Positions 27,916 through 36,088 of a stretch of DNA of 64,000 nucleotides are shown here, piece after piece. Location: the NCBI RefSeq assembly GCF_009380165.1, contig NZ_WHUF01000001.1, forward strand, positions 434,001-498,000, read 5' to 3'. The DNA comes from Rugamonas rivuli (GTDB lineage Bacteria; Pseudomonadota; Gammaproteobacteria; Burkholderiales; Burkholderiaceae_D). The notes beneath the pieces are model-generated. The model was not told the DNA's origin, made no database searches, and saw only the letters and a program-made list of their open reading frames with translations. The first letter of the stretch is position 1, and each line of letters begins with the position of its first letter. Position numbers and translations under genes: made by a program.

Positions 27916-30279
27916 TTAAGCCGCTCCCTGCGCCTGTACCGCGCTGATGGCGTCGAGGATAGCCTCGCTGGTGGCCGGAGCGCGCAGCGGTGGGTTGTAG
28001 CGGTGGCCGCCGACGCTGGAGCAGGCGTCGCGGATCGCCAGGAACACCGAGAACGGCAGCAGCAGCGGCGGTTCGCCTACCGCCTTGGAGCGGTGGATGC
28101 TGTCCATGACGTTGCGGTTCTTGAACAGGCGCACATTGAAGTTCTCCGGGCAGTCCGACACGCCGGGAATCTTGTACGTGGATGGCGCATGCGTCATCAG
28201 CTTGCCGGCCGGGTTCCACCACAGCTCCTCGGTGGTCAACCAGCCCATGCCCTGTATGAAAGCGCCTTCAACCTGGCCGACGTCGATGGCCGGATTCAGC
28301 GAATTGCCGGCGTCGTACAGTGCGTCGGCTTGCAGCAGCTTCCATTCTCCGGTCAGCGTGTCGACCACCACTTCCGACACCGAGGCGCCGTAGGCATAGT
28401 AGGAGAACGGATTGCCGCTCATGGTTTTCGGATCCCAGTGCAGGCCTGGTGTGGCGTAGAAGCCGTCGGACCACAACTGGATGCGCGCCATGTAGGCCTT
28501 CTGCACCAGCTCCGCGAACGGAATCGCCTGATCGCCGACGTGGACGAAGTTGGCTTCGAAGCGCACGGTGGCGGGATCGCCGTCGTGGCGCTTGGCGGCG
28601 AATTCGGCCAGGCGCTTGCGGATGGTGTTGGCCGCGTCCTGCGCCGCCTTGCCGTTCAAGTCCGCGCCGGTGGAGGCCGCGGTGGCCGAGGTATTGGCGA
28701 CCTTGCTGGTATCGGTGGCGGTGGCGCGCACCATGGCCAGGTCGATGCCCAGTTCATGCGCTACAACCTGGCATACCTTGGTGTTGATGCCCTGGCCCAT
28801 TTCGGTGCCGCCGTGGTTGACCAGCACCGAGCCGTCCGTGTAGATGTGCACCAGCGCGCCGGCCTGGTTGAAGTGCGTGACGTTGAAGGCGATGCCGAAT
28901 TTAACGGGCGTCAGCGCCAGGCCGCGCTTCAGCACTCTGCTGCTTGCGTTGAAGGCGTTGATCTCTTCGCGGCGCTTGCGGTAGCTGCTTTCTTCTTCCA
29001 GTTGCGCGACCAGGTCGTGGATGACGTTGTCGACCACCTTCTGGTTGTACTGGGTGACGTTGCGGCCTTCCTCGTCGTTGCGGCCATAGAAGTTGATCTT
29101 GCGGACGTCCAGCGCATCCATGCCCAGGTTGCGGGCGATTTCGTCGACGATGTATTCGATGGCGATCGCGCCCTGCGGGCCGCCGAAGCCACGGAACGCG
29201 GTATTCGACTGGGTGTTGGTCTTGCCCGCCATGGCGCGGATGTCGACATCGCCCAGGTAGTAGGCATTGTCGAAGTGGCAGACAGCTCGCGTGGCGACCG
29301 GTGCCGACAGGTCGGCCGAGAAGCCGGCGCGCGACACCATCTCCACCTTGGCGGCGATGATGCGGCCGTCGTCGCCGTAGCCCATTTCGTACTCGTAGTA
29401 GAAGCAGTGGCGTTTGCCCGTGACCATCATGTCGTCGTCGCGGTCTGCGCGCAGCTTGACGGGACGGCGCAGGTGCGCGGCAGAGATGGCGGCGCAGGCG
29501 GCCCACAGCGCCGACTGCGATTCCTTGCCACCGAAGCCGCCGCCCATGCGACGGCACTCGACAACGATGTCGTGCGACTGGCGGTGCAGGGCGTGTGCGA
29601 CCACGTGCTGCATCTCGGTCGGGTGCTGGGTCGAGCAGTAGATCAGCATCCCTTTGCCTTCCTTGGGAATGGCATACGAGATCTGGCCTTCCAGGTAGAA
29701 CTGCTCCTGGCCGCCGACATGCAGCGAGCCTTTCAGCTTGTGCGGGGAGCGTTCGAACGCCGCCTGTGCATCGCCGCGCGCCAGGTGCATCGGCGGGACG
29801 ACGAAGGATTTGGCGTCGCGTGCTGCCTGCGGCGTCAGGATGGCCGGCAGTTCTTCATATTCGATGACCGCCTTCTTCACGGCGCGGCGGGCGTTGTCGT
29901 GCGACGTCGCCACCACGATGAAGATCGGCTGGCCGACATATTCCACCAGGCCTTCCGACAAAATCGGATCGTCGTGGATGATGGGGCCGCAGTCGTTGGT
30001 GCCGGGGATGTCCTTGTGGGTGTACACGGCCACCACGCCTGGCATGGCTTTGACTGCGTCGAAATTCATCGACAGGATATTGGCGTGCGCCTTGGCCGAG
30101 ATGCCCAGCGCGGCGTGCAGCGTGCCTGCGGCTTCGGGGATGTCGTCGGTGTAGGTGGCCTCGCCGAGTACGTGCAGCACCGCCGATTCATGCGGGTGCG
30201 ACTGGCCGACTTCTGCCCATGCCATCGGCACTGCAGGCGTTGCGGGCTGCGTCAGGAATGCTTCGGTTTTGCTGTTCAT
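27916..30279 (-). CDS. xdhB: Xanthine dehydrogenase, molybdopterin-binding subunit
   Basis: The 787-residue large subunit carrying the molybdenum cofactor site. Motifs include GEATYTDDIPE, CRRMGGGFGGKESQ, AFRGFGGPQG and GGTEMGQGINTKVCQV. With XdhA it oxidises hypoxanthine and xanthine to urate. The ATG at 30279 overlaps the xdhA stop as ATGA, so the subunits are translationally coupled. Length and motifs are complete. Confidence 0.97.
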   Translation of the reverse strand: MNSKTEAFLTQPATPAVPMAWAEVGQSHPHESAVLHVLGEATYTDDIPEAAGTLHAALGISAKAHANILSMNFDAVKAMPGVVAVYTHKDIPGTNDCGPIIHDDPILSEGLVEYVGQPIFIVVATSHDNARRAVKKAVIEYEELPAILTPQAARDAKSFVVPPMHLARGDAQAAFERSPHKLKGSLHVGGQEQFYLEGQISYAIPKEGKGMLIYCSTQHPTEMQHVVAHALHRQSHDIVVECRRMGGGFGGKESQSALWAACAAISAAHLRRPVKLRADRDDDMMVTGKRHCFYYEYEMGYGDDGRIIAAKVEMVSRAGFSADLSAPVATRAVCHFDNAYYLGDVDIRAMAGKTNTQSNTAFRGFGGPQGAIAIEYIVDEIARNLGMDALDVRKINFYGRNDEEGRNVTQYNQKVVDNVIHDLVAQLEEESSYRKRREEINAFNASSRVLKRGLALTPVKFGIAFNVTHFNQAGALVHIYTDGSVLVNHGGTEMGQGINTKVCQVVAHELGIDLAMVRATATDTSKVANTSATAASTGADLNGKAAQDAANTIRKRLAEFAAKRHDGDPATVRFEANFVHVGDQAIPFAELVQKAYMARIQLWSDGFYATPGLHWDPKTMSGNPFSYYAYGASVSEVVVDTLTGEWKLLQADALYDAGNSLNPAIDVGQVEGAFIQGMGWLTTEELWWNPAGKLMTHAPSTYKIPGVSDCPENFNVRLFKNRNVMDSIHRSKAVGEPPLLLPFSVFLAIRDACSSVGGHRYNPPLRAPATSEAILDAISAVQAQGAA

Positions 30280-31766
30280 GCTGCGACGGCTCCCTCTGCG
30301 TAGTGATAGGCGTTGATCGATTGCACCGGTTCGGCGGAATCCGGATTGGTCTCCAGCCAATAGCGGTGCAGCAGGTTCTGCGCGGTCTTCATGCGGTAGG
30401 CGGCGGTGGCGCGCATATCGCTCAGCGGCGTGTAGTCCTTCGCCAGTTCGGCCATCGCCAGCTTCAGCGTGGCTTCGTTCCAGCGCTTGCCGTTAACGGC
30501 GGCTTCGGCCAACGGCGCGCGGCGCGAGGTCGCGGCCATGCCGCCGTAGGCGATGTGGGCGTCGCTGACCACGCCGTCCTTCAGCGTGAAGGCGAAGGCG
30601 GCGCAGACGGCGGAGATGTCCTGGTCGTAGCGCTTGGCCAGCTTGTAGGTGCGGAAGTGGATATCCTTGCGCGGCAGCGGAATGCGCACGGCTTCGACGA
30701 ATTCGCCCGGCTGCCAGTCCTTCTTCATGTAATCGAGGTAGAACTTCTCCAGCAGCATGGAGCGTTGACCCTTATCGCTGCGGATGACGATTTCCGCGCC
30801 CAGCGCGATCATCCACGGCGCCGAGTCGCCGATCGGTGAGCCGTTGGCGACGCTGCCGCCCAGGGTGCCGGTGTTGCGGATCGGTTGCGATGCGAAGCGC
30901 TGCCACATCTCATGCAGCTCGTCCTTGTAATGCTTGCAGACTGCCTCGTAGGCGTCGTTGAGGGAGACAGCGGCGCCGATGTAGAGCATGCCGTCATCCT
31001 CTTCCATGCGGTGCAGCTCCTGCACCAGGCGCACGTAGATCATGTCGCCCAGGTTGCGCATTTGTTTAGTGACCCACAGGCCCACGTCGGTGGAACCGGC
31101 GACGATGGTGGCGGTGGGTTTTTCCGCCCGCAGCGCGGCCAGTTCGGCCAGTGTGCGCGGCGCGTCGAAGGTTTGGCCGTCGTGGGTGTAGCTGTACATT
31201 TCGGTTCGCTGGATGGATTGCAGCGAGGCTTTAAGCGCCTCGCGGTCGAAGCCGACGTGCGGCAACTCGCCCATGCGGCGCGCGGCGTCGATGATGGGAC
31301 GGTAGCCCGTGCAGCGGCACAGATTGCCGGACAGGGTTTCGTCGACGGTCTTGCGGCATGGCGGCGTGGTTTGGCCGTCCTGTTTCAGGTAAAGGCTCCA
31401 CAGCGACATTGCGAAGCCCGGCGTGCAGAAGCCGCATTGCGAGCCATGGCATTCGACCAGCGCTTCCTGCACCGGATGCATTTTGCCGTCGGCCTGCTTG
31501 AGGTCTTCGATGGTGAAGACGGCCTTGCCGTCCAGCGTGGGCACGAACTGGATGCAGGAGTTGACCGACTTCATGGCCACTTCGCCATCCGGCTGCAGTT
31601 CCGCCACAACCACGGTGCAGGCGCCGCAATCGCCTTCGGCGCAGCCTTCCTTGGTGCCGGTGCAGTGCAGGTCTTCGCGCAGGTGCTGGAGCAGGGTGCG
31701 GGTCGGGGCGCCGCTTTCAACGGAGCGCACTTCGCCGCGATAGAAGAATCGAATTGGTTCAGACAT
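30276..31766 (-). CDS. xdhA: Xanthine dehydrogenase, iron-sulfur/FAD subunit
   Basis: The 496-residue small subunit. Plant-type [2Fe-2S] cysteines lie at 42, 47 and 50 (GCAEGDCGACT). A second cluster is in CGFCTPGFAMS and LSGNLCRCTGYRP. The FAD domain has TIVAGSTDVGLWVTKQ and GTLGGSVANGSPIGDSAP. It passes electrons from the molybdenum site to NAD or another acceptor. The start follows the fused uraD-allC stop by 11 bp and is supported by the conserved N-terminus MSEPIRFFYRG. Confidence 0.97.
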   Translation of the reverse strand: MSEPIRFFYRGEVRSVESGAPTRTLLQHLREDLHCTGTKEGCAEGDCGACTVVVAELQPDGEVAMKSVNSCIQFVPTLDGKAVFTIEDLKQADGKMHPVQEALVECHGSQCGFCTPGFAMSLWSLYLKQDGQTTPPCRKTVDETLSGNLCRCTGYRPIIDAARRMGELPHVGFDREALKASLQSIQRTEMYSYTHDGQTFDAPRTLAELAALRAEKPTATIVAGSTDVGLWVTKQMRNLGDMIYVRLVQELHRMEEDDGMLYIGAAVSLNDAYEAVCKHYKDELHEMWQRFASQPIRNTGTLGGSVANGSPIGDSAPWMIALGAEIVIRSDKGQRSMLLEKFYLDYMKKDWQPGEFVEAVRIPLPRKDIHFRTYKLAKRYDQDISAVCAAFAFTLKDGVVSDAHIAYGGMAATSRRAPLAEAAVNGKRWNEATLKLAMAELAKDYTPLSDMRATAAYRMKTAQNLLHRYWLETNPDSAEPVQSINAYHYAEGAVAA

Positions 31767-31777
31767 GATTGCTCCGC

Positions 31778-33532
31778 TTACTTGGTTTGGAACTGGCGCA
31801 GGAAGTCCAGGAAGATCTGTGCCGATACTTCGGCGTCGTCCGCCGTCATGGTTTCCAGCGGGTTGTGGCTGATGCCGCCGTTGCCGCAGCGCGTGAACAG
31901 CATGGCGACGTCGGTCATGCGGGCCAGCGCCATGGCGTCGTGGCCGGCGCCGGAAGGCAGTTCGAATACTTCGACGCCGGCGCGTTCGGTGGCGGCAGCC
32001 AGCTGCTTGACCAGCCATGGCGCGCAGGGCGCGGCGGGCGCCTGCATGATCTTGGTGATCTTGAGGCCGATCTGGCGGCGCGCACACACGGCTTCTGCCT
32101 GATTGAGGATGTCGGTGACGGCGGCGTCGCGGGTTGCGTCGTCGGCGGCGCGGATGTCCAGCGACAGTTTGCATGCGCCGGGGATCACGTTGACAGAGCC
32201 ATCCGGCACGTGCAGCTGGCCGACAGTGCCGACCAGCGAACGTTCGCGGCCGCACCGGTCTTCCACGTACAGCACGATTTCGGCGGCGGCAGCGGCGGCG
32301 TCTTTACGCATGATCATTGGCGTGGTGCCGGCGTGGCTGGCCAAGCCAGTCAACTCGACCTGATAGCGGCAGCTGCCGGCGATGGAGGTGACGACGCCGG
32401 TCGGCAGGCCTTTGCCCAACAATACAGGGCCTTGTTCGATATGGACTTCGACGAAGGCCAGCACGTCTTCCGGCTTGCGCGCCACCGAGGCGATCTTGCT
32501 GACGTCATGCCCGGCTGCGGTCAATGCATCGCGCATGGTGATGCCTTGCGCGTCGACCTTGTCCAGCAGCGCCATGTCGAACTGCCCGATGACGGCGTTG
32601 GAACCGAGGAAGGTGCTTTGATAGCGCACGCCTTCTTCTTCCGAGAAGCCGATGATCTCCAGGTCGAAAGGCAGGCGCTCGCCGCGTTCGTGCAGGTGTT
32701 TGACGACGGCGATAGGCAGCAGGATGCCTTCGCGGCCGTCGTACTTGCCGCCGTTGCGGACGGTGTCGTAGTGGGAGCCGGTCAAGAGTGCCTTGGCGCC
32801 CGGCTTGTCCGACTTGTAGCGGCCGACGACGTTGCCGACCGGGTCGATGGCCACTTCCATGCCGGCTTCCTTCATCCACGCCGCCAGCTGGGCGGCGGTT
32901 TTGCGGTGGGCGTCGGTCATGTAGGCGCAGGTCAGGTTGTCGGCGTCGTCGCTCCAGGCGCCGATGGTTTCAGCCCATTGCATGATGGTGGCGCCGAATT
33001 GCAGCTCCACTTGCAGCAGCACGTTCAGGCGCATCTCGGCGATGCGGCCGATCTGGCGCAGGCACTCGGCCAGTTCATCGTCGCGCTGCGAGCGCAGGCG
33101 GCGGCTGAAGGCGGCGATGATCTCCTGGCGCGACAGGCCGTTGCCGGTCGGGCCTTTGACGGCGAGGATGAAGGGGAAGCCGAACTTGCTGTTGTAGTCG
33201 GCGTTGAGCTTGTGCAGCGTCGCCAGTTCGTCGGCGGAGCAGTGGGTCAGGCCGGCCTGCGCCTGCTCTCCGGTAGATTCGGCTGTCAGTTCGCCTGCCA
33301 GTGCTGCCTTGCCGGCCAGCTCCGGGTGGGCGCGGACCAGGCCCAGTTGTTCTTCTTCGGTGGCTGCGCGGACCACGCCTTGCAACGCCTGCTTCAGCGC
33401 GGAGATGGTGGCGAAGGGACGCTGCGCGGAGGCGCGCTGCGGTATCCATGGCGAGTGTTCGTAGAGGCCGTGCAGCAGGGCGGTGAATTCTTCGGCGGTG
33501 CTGCGGTTCAGGTGATCTAGTGTGATTGTCAT
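31778..33532 (-). CDS. Fused OHCU decarboxylase - allantoate amidohydrolase
   Basis: A 584-residue two-domain enzyme. Residues 1-170 are a UraD-type OHCU decarboxylase, with AHPELAGKAALAGELTAEST (catalytic His69) and NADYNSKFGFPFI. Residues about 178-584 are an M20-type allantoate amidohydrolase (AllC/HyuC family), with zinc ligands in GSHYDTVRNGGKYDG (His254, Asp265) and GFSEEEGVR. UraD gives (S)-allantoin; AllC acts two steps later on allantoate. The frame is unbroken across the junction. The ATG at 33532 gives the normal UraD N-terminus MTITLDHLNR. It appears to be the first gene of the operon with xdhABC. Confidence 0.93.
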   Translation of the reverse strand: MTITLDHLNRSTAEEFTALLHGLYEHSPWIPQRASAQRPFATISALKQALQGVVRAATEEEQLGLVRAHPELAGKAALAGELTAESTGEQAQAGLTHCSADELATLHKLNADYNSKFGFPFILAVKGPTGNGLSRQEIIAAFSRRLRSQRDDELAECLRQIGRIAEMRLNVLLQVELQFGATIMQWAETIGAWSDDADNLTCAYMTDAHRKTAAQLAAWMKEAGMEVAIDPVGNVVGRYKSDKPGAKALLTGSHYDTVRNGGKYDGREGILLPIAVVKHLHERGERLPFDLEIIGFSEEEGVRYQSTFLGSNAVIGQFDMALLDKVDAQGITMRDALTAAGHDVSKIASVARKPEDVLAFVEVHIEQGPVLLGKGLPTGVVTSIAGSCRYQVELTGLASHAGTTPMIMRKDAAAAAAEIVLYVEDRCGRERSLVGTVGQLHVPDGSVNVIPGACKLSLDIRAADDATRDAAVTDILNQAEAVCARRQIGLKITKIMQAPAAPCAPWLVKQLAAATERAGVEVFELPSGAGHDAMALARMTDVAMLFTRCGNGGISHNPLETMTADDAEVSAQIFLDFLRQFQTK

Positions 33533-33595
33533 TGTTGTGCAGGCGTAGCCAGTCTCCTCTTGATATAAGGGGAATGATATATGGCGGGGGAGGCT

Positions 33596-33619
33596 GTTAT
33601 ATACGCTCGCGGCCATAAC
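33596..33619. promoter_or_regulatory. GTTAT/ATAAC inverted half-sites upstream of uraD-allC
   Basis: GTTAT (33596-33600) and ATAAC (33615-33619) are inverted with 14 bases between, about 65-85 bp upstream of the operon start. The same half-sites recur with a 5-base spacer at 37786-37800 before the purine permease. A shared regulator is possible but the spacing differs. Confidence 0.3.
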
Positions 33620-33649
33620 CGCATTCAGCGCGGGCTTATGGAGAGTGTT

Positions 33650-33668
33650 GTGGGCGTGCCACGCCCAC
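33650..33668 (-). other. Hairpin after the LysR gene
   Basis: GTGGGCG and CGCCCAC form a perfect 7-bp stem around TGCCA, 6 bp past the stop of the LysR gene at 33675. No T-tract follows, so it may act as an mRNA 3'-end stabiliser or weak terminator, not as a standard intrinsic terminator. Confidence 0.45.
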
Positions 33669-33674
33669 GGCGGT

Positions 33675-34613
33675 TTATTTGGCGGTGAGGGCCTGGGCGG
33701 CTTGCGTGACCTGGTCGCGCAGCCACTTGTGTTCCGGCGCGTGGTGCACGCGTTCGTGCCACAGCTGGTAGAAGCGCATCGTGGGGAAGCGCACCGGCAC
33801 GGTGAAGGTCTTGATCGGCAGGTTGCGCTCGTAGAAGCGCAGGTACTGACGCCCCGTGGTGAGCACCATGTCGGTCTGCGTCAGCATGTACGGAATCAGG
33901 CTGAAATACGCCGATTCCACCACCACGTTGCGCTGGTAGCCCTGCTGCGCGAGGAAGGTGTCGATCACGCCGTGGAAGCCGGGCAGCGTGGGCGAGGGCG
34001 CCACGTGGGGCAGGCTTAGGTAATCGTCCAGCGTCATGTCGTTGGCGCCGGTGCGCTTGGCGTAGGGCGCGTCGGCGCGCATGGCGCAGATGATGGGGTC
34101 TTCGAATAGCCGCGACAGGTGCAGGTGCTCGGGCGGCTGCTCCCAGTTACCGATCAGCAGATCGAGTTCGCCGTCGGACAGCATGCGGATCGCGTCCACT
34201 TCCGCGCCCAGGCTGTGGATGATGACGCGGCTTTTGGGCGATTCGCGTCGCAAGCGCGCCACAACGTTGGGCAAAAATTGAATATCGAGGTAGTCCGGTG
34301 CACCGATGCGGAAGGTGCGGCCTTCTTCCTTGGAGGCGAAGGGCGTCTTGTGCAGGAATAGCTGTCCCACCTCGTCGAGGATGCGTTTGGCCGGCTCCTT
34401 CAGGCTCTCGCCGTGCTGGGTAGGCACCATGCCGCGGCCGCCGCGCACCAGCAGCGGATCGCCTGTGAGCTCGCGCAGTTTTTGCAGCGAGGCCGAGATG
34501 GAGGGCTGCGTTTGATCCAGTTTCATCGCGACGCGCGAAACGTTTTTCTCGCAGAGGAGCATGTACAGAATACGAATGAGATGCAGGTCTAGGTGGTCGG
34601 GTAGTTGTGCCAT
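33675..34613 (-). CDS. LysR-family regulator of the purine genes (probable)
   Basis: A 312-residue LysR-type regulator of the NodD/NahR-like branch, starting MAQLPDHLDLHLIRILYMLL. The helix-turn-helix is NVSRVAMKLDQTQPSISASL, with RTFRIGAPDYLDIQFLPNVV opening the effector domain. It sits between the uraD-allC/xdh operon (same strand, downstream) and puuD (divergent), so it is well placed to control both. Effector likely a purine breakdown product; not shown by sequence. Confidence 0.9.
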   Translation of the reverse strand: MAQLPDHLDLHLIRILYMLLCEKNVSRVAMKLDQTQPSISASLQKLRELTGDPLLVRGGRGMVPTQHGESLKEPAKRILDEVGQLFLHKTPFASKEEGRTFRIGAPDYLDIQFLPNVVARLRRESPKSRVIIHSLGAEVDAIRMLSDGELDLLIGNWEQPPEHLHLSRLFEDPIICAMRADAPYAKRTGANDMTLDDYLSLPHVAPSPTLPGFHGVIDTFLAQQGYQRNVVVESAYFSLIPYMLTQTDMVLTTGRQYLRFYERNLPIKTFTVPVRFPTMRFYQLWHERVHHAPEHKWLRDQVTQAAQALTAK

Positions 34614-34835
34614 GTTGGTCTATCTATAACGGTGAGCCTATTTTTAATATACGGCTACTGCCATAAGAAAAGCCAGAATTAGTTTTATCGTTCGTTCCAC
34701 ACCATGCGTGATCTGCGCGTGGTTTTCAATCGGTCGCAGCGGAGCTTTCAACAGTTCGCGGCCAAAAGGGAAATCATCCCAATCGTCTGGAGCGCCCGCG
34801 GTGGCAGACGAGCTTAATCCAATCATGGGGACAAC

Positions 34836-36074
34836 ATGGAATTGCTCGCTTACGGCGTGGACTGGCTCAATCTATTGGTGCGCTGGCTGCATCTCATCAC
34901 GGGGATAGCGTGGATCGGCGCATCCTTCTATTTCGTTTGGCTGGACAACAGCATACGCCCACCGAAGCCCGGCTCCGACTTGGCGAAGAAGGGTGTGTCC
35001 GGCGAGCTGTGGGCCGTGCACGGCGGCGGCTTCTACAACCCGCAGAAGTACCTGGTGTCGCCGGCCGAGCTGCCGTCGGACCTGCACTGGTTTAAATGGG
35101 AGGCCTACGCCACCTGGATCTCGGGCTTCTCGCTGCTGTTCATCGTCTACTACTTCAACGCCCAGGCGATGATGATCGATAAGTCGGTCGCGGACCTGAC
35201 GCAGTTCCAGGCGATCGGCGTGGGCCTCGGCTCGCTGCTGGTGGGCTGGCTGTTCTACGACGCGCTGTGCCGCTCGCCGCTGGGCCAGAAGGATGGCCTG
35301 CTGGGCATCATCATGTTCGTGTTCATCGTCGCCATGGCTTATGTGCTGACCAAGTTCCTGAGTGGCCGTGCTGCCTACATCCACGTCGGCGCCATGATCG
35401 GAACCATGATGGTCGGGAATGTGCTGATGCTGATTATTCCTGGCCAGCGCAAGCTGGTTGAGGCTATGGAGCAGGGCAAGTCGCCCGATCCTATCCACGG
35501 AAAGAAGGCCAAGCAGCGCTCTGTTCACAATAACTACTTCACGCTGCCGGTGCTGCTCATCATGATCAGCAACCACTATGCGATGACCTACAGCCACGCA
35601 TACAGCTGGGCGCTGCTGGGCGCGATCATCGCGGCCGGTGTGCTGATCCGCCACTTCTTCAACCTGCGCCATCATGGCCGCACGGCGTGGCAGTTCCCTG
35701 CTGCCGGTGTGGCGATCCTGGCTGCTGTGGCGGTGGTGATTGCCCCGCGTCCTGCGGCTGCTCCTGCGCCTGTCGTGGCGGGTGATGCTGCCGGTGCTGC
35801 CCACGCCAGCGTGGCCGCCCCAGACTTCAGCCGTGTGCAGGCCATCGTCAACCAGCGCTGCGTCAGCTGCCACGCTGCGCAGCCTACGCAGCCCGGCTTC
35901 GCTACCGCGCCGGCCGGCATCATGCTGCACACGCCGGAACTGATCCACCAGAACGCGGCCAAGATCAACCAGCAGGCCGTGGTGCTGAAGGCTATGCCGA
36001 TCGGGAATATGACCAACATCACGCCTGAAGAACGCTCCGAACTCGGTGCGTGGTTCGCCGCCGGCGCCAACTGA
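34836..36074 (+). CDS. puuD: Membrane-bound urate hydroxylase with cytochrome c domain
   Basis: A 412-residue PuuD-type urate oxidase. Several transmembrane helices (starting ITGIAWIGASFYFVWLDNSI) form the integral domain. The C-terminus is a cytochrome c domain with a heme site CVSCH at 342-346 and a possible Met ligand in PIGNMTNITPEER. It oxidises urate to 5-hydroxyisourate and passes electrons to the respiratory chain without making peroxide. It is divergent from the LysR gene. No transthyretin-like HIU hydrolase is nearby; 5-hydroxyisourate also hydrolyses spontaneously. Confidence 0.95.
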   Translation: MELLAYGVDWLNLLVRWLHLITGIAWIGASFYFVWLDNSIRPPKPGSDLAKKGVSGELWAVHGGGFYNPQKYLVSPAELPSDLHWFKWEAYATWISGFSLLFIVYYFNAQAMMIDKSVADLTQFQAIGVGLGSLLVGWLFYDALCRSPLGQKDGLLGIIMFVFIVAMAYVLTKFLSGRAAYIHVGAMIGTMMVGNVLMLIIPGQRKLVEAMEQGKSPDPIHGKKAKQRSVHNNYFTLPVLLIMISNHYAMTYSHAYSWALLGAIIAAGVLIRHFFNLRHHGRTAWQFPAAGVAILAAVAVVIAPRPAAAPAPVVAGDAAGAAHASVAAPDFSRVQAIVNQRCVSCHAAQPTQPGFATAPAGIMLHTPELIHQNAAKINQQAVVLKAMPIGNMTNITPEERSELGAWFAAGAN

Positions 36075-36088
36075 CAAGAAGACAGATC

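Noticed and set aside
30276..32255. An upstream extension of xdhA to about 659 codons
   Set aside because: The extra codons overlap the uraD-allC coding region in another frame. The ATG at 31766 gives the conserved XdhA N-terminus.
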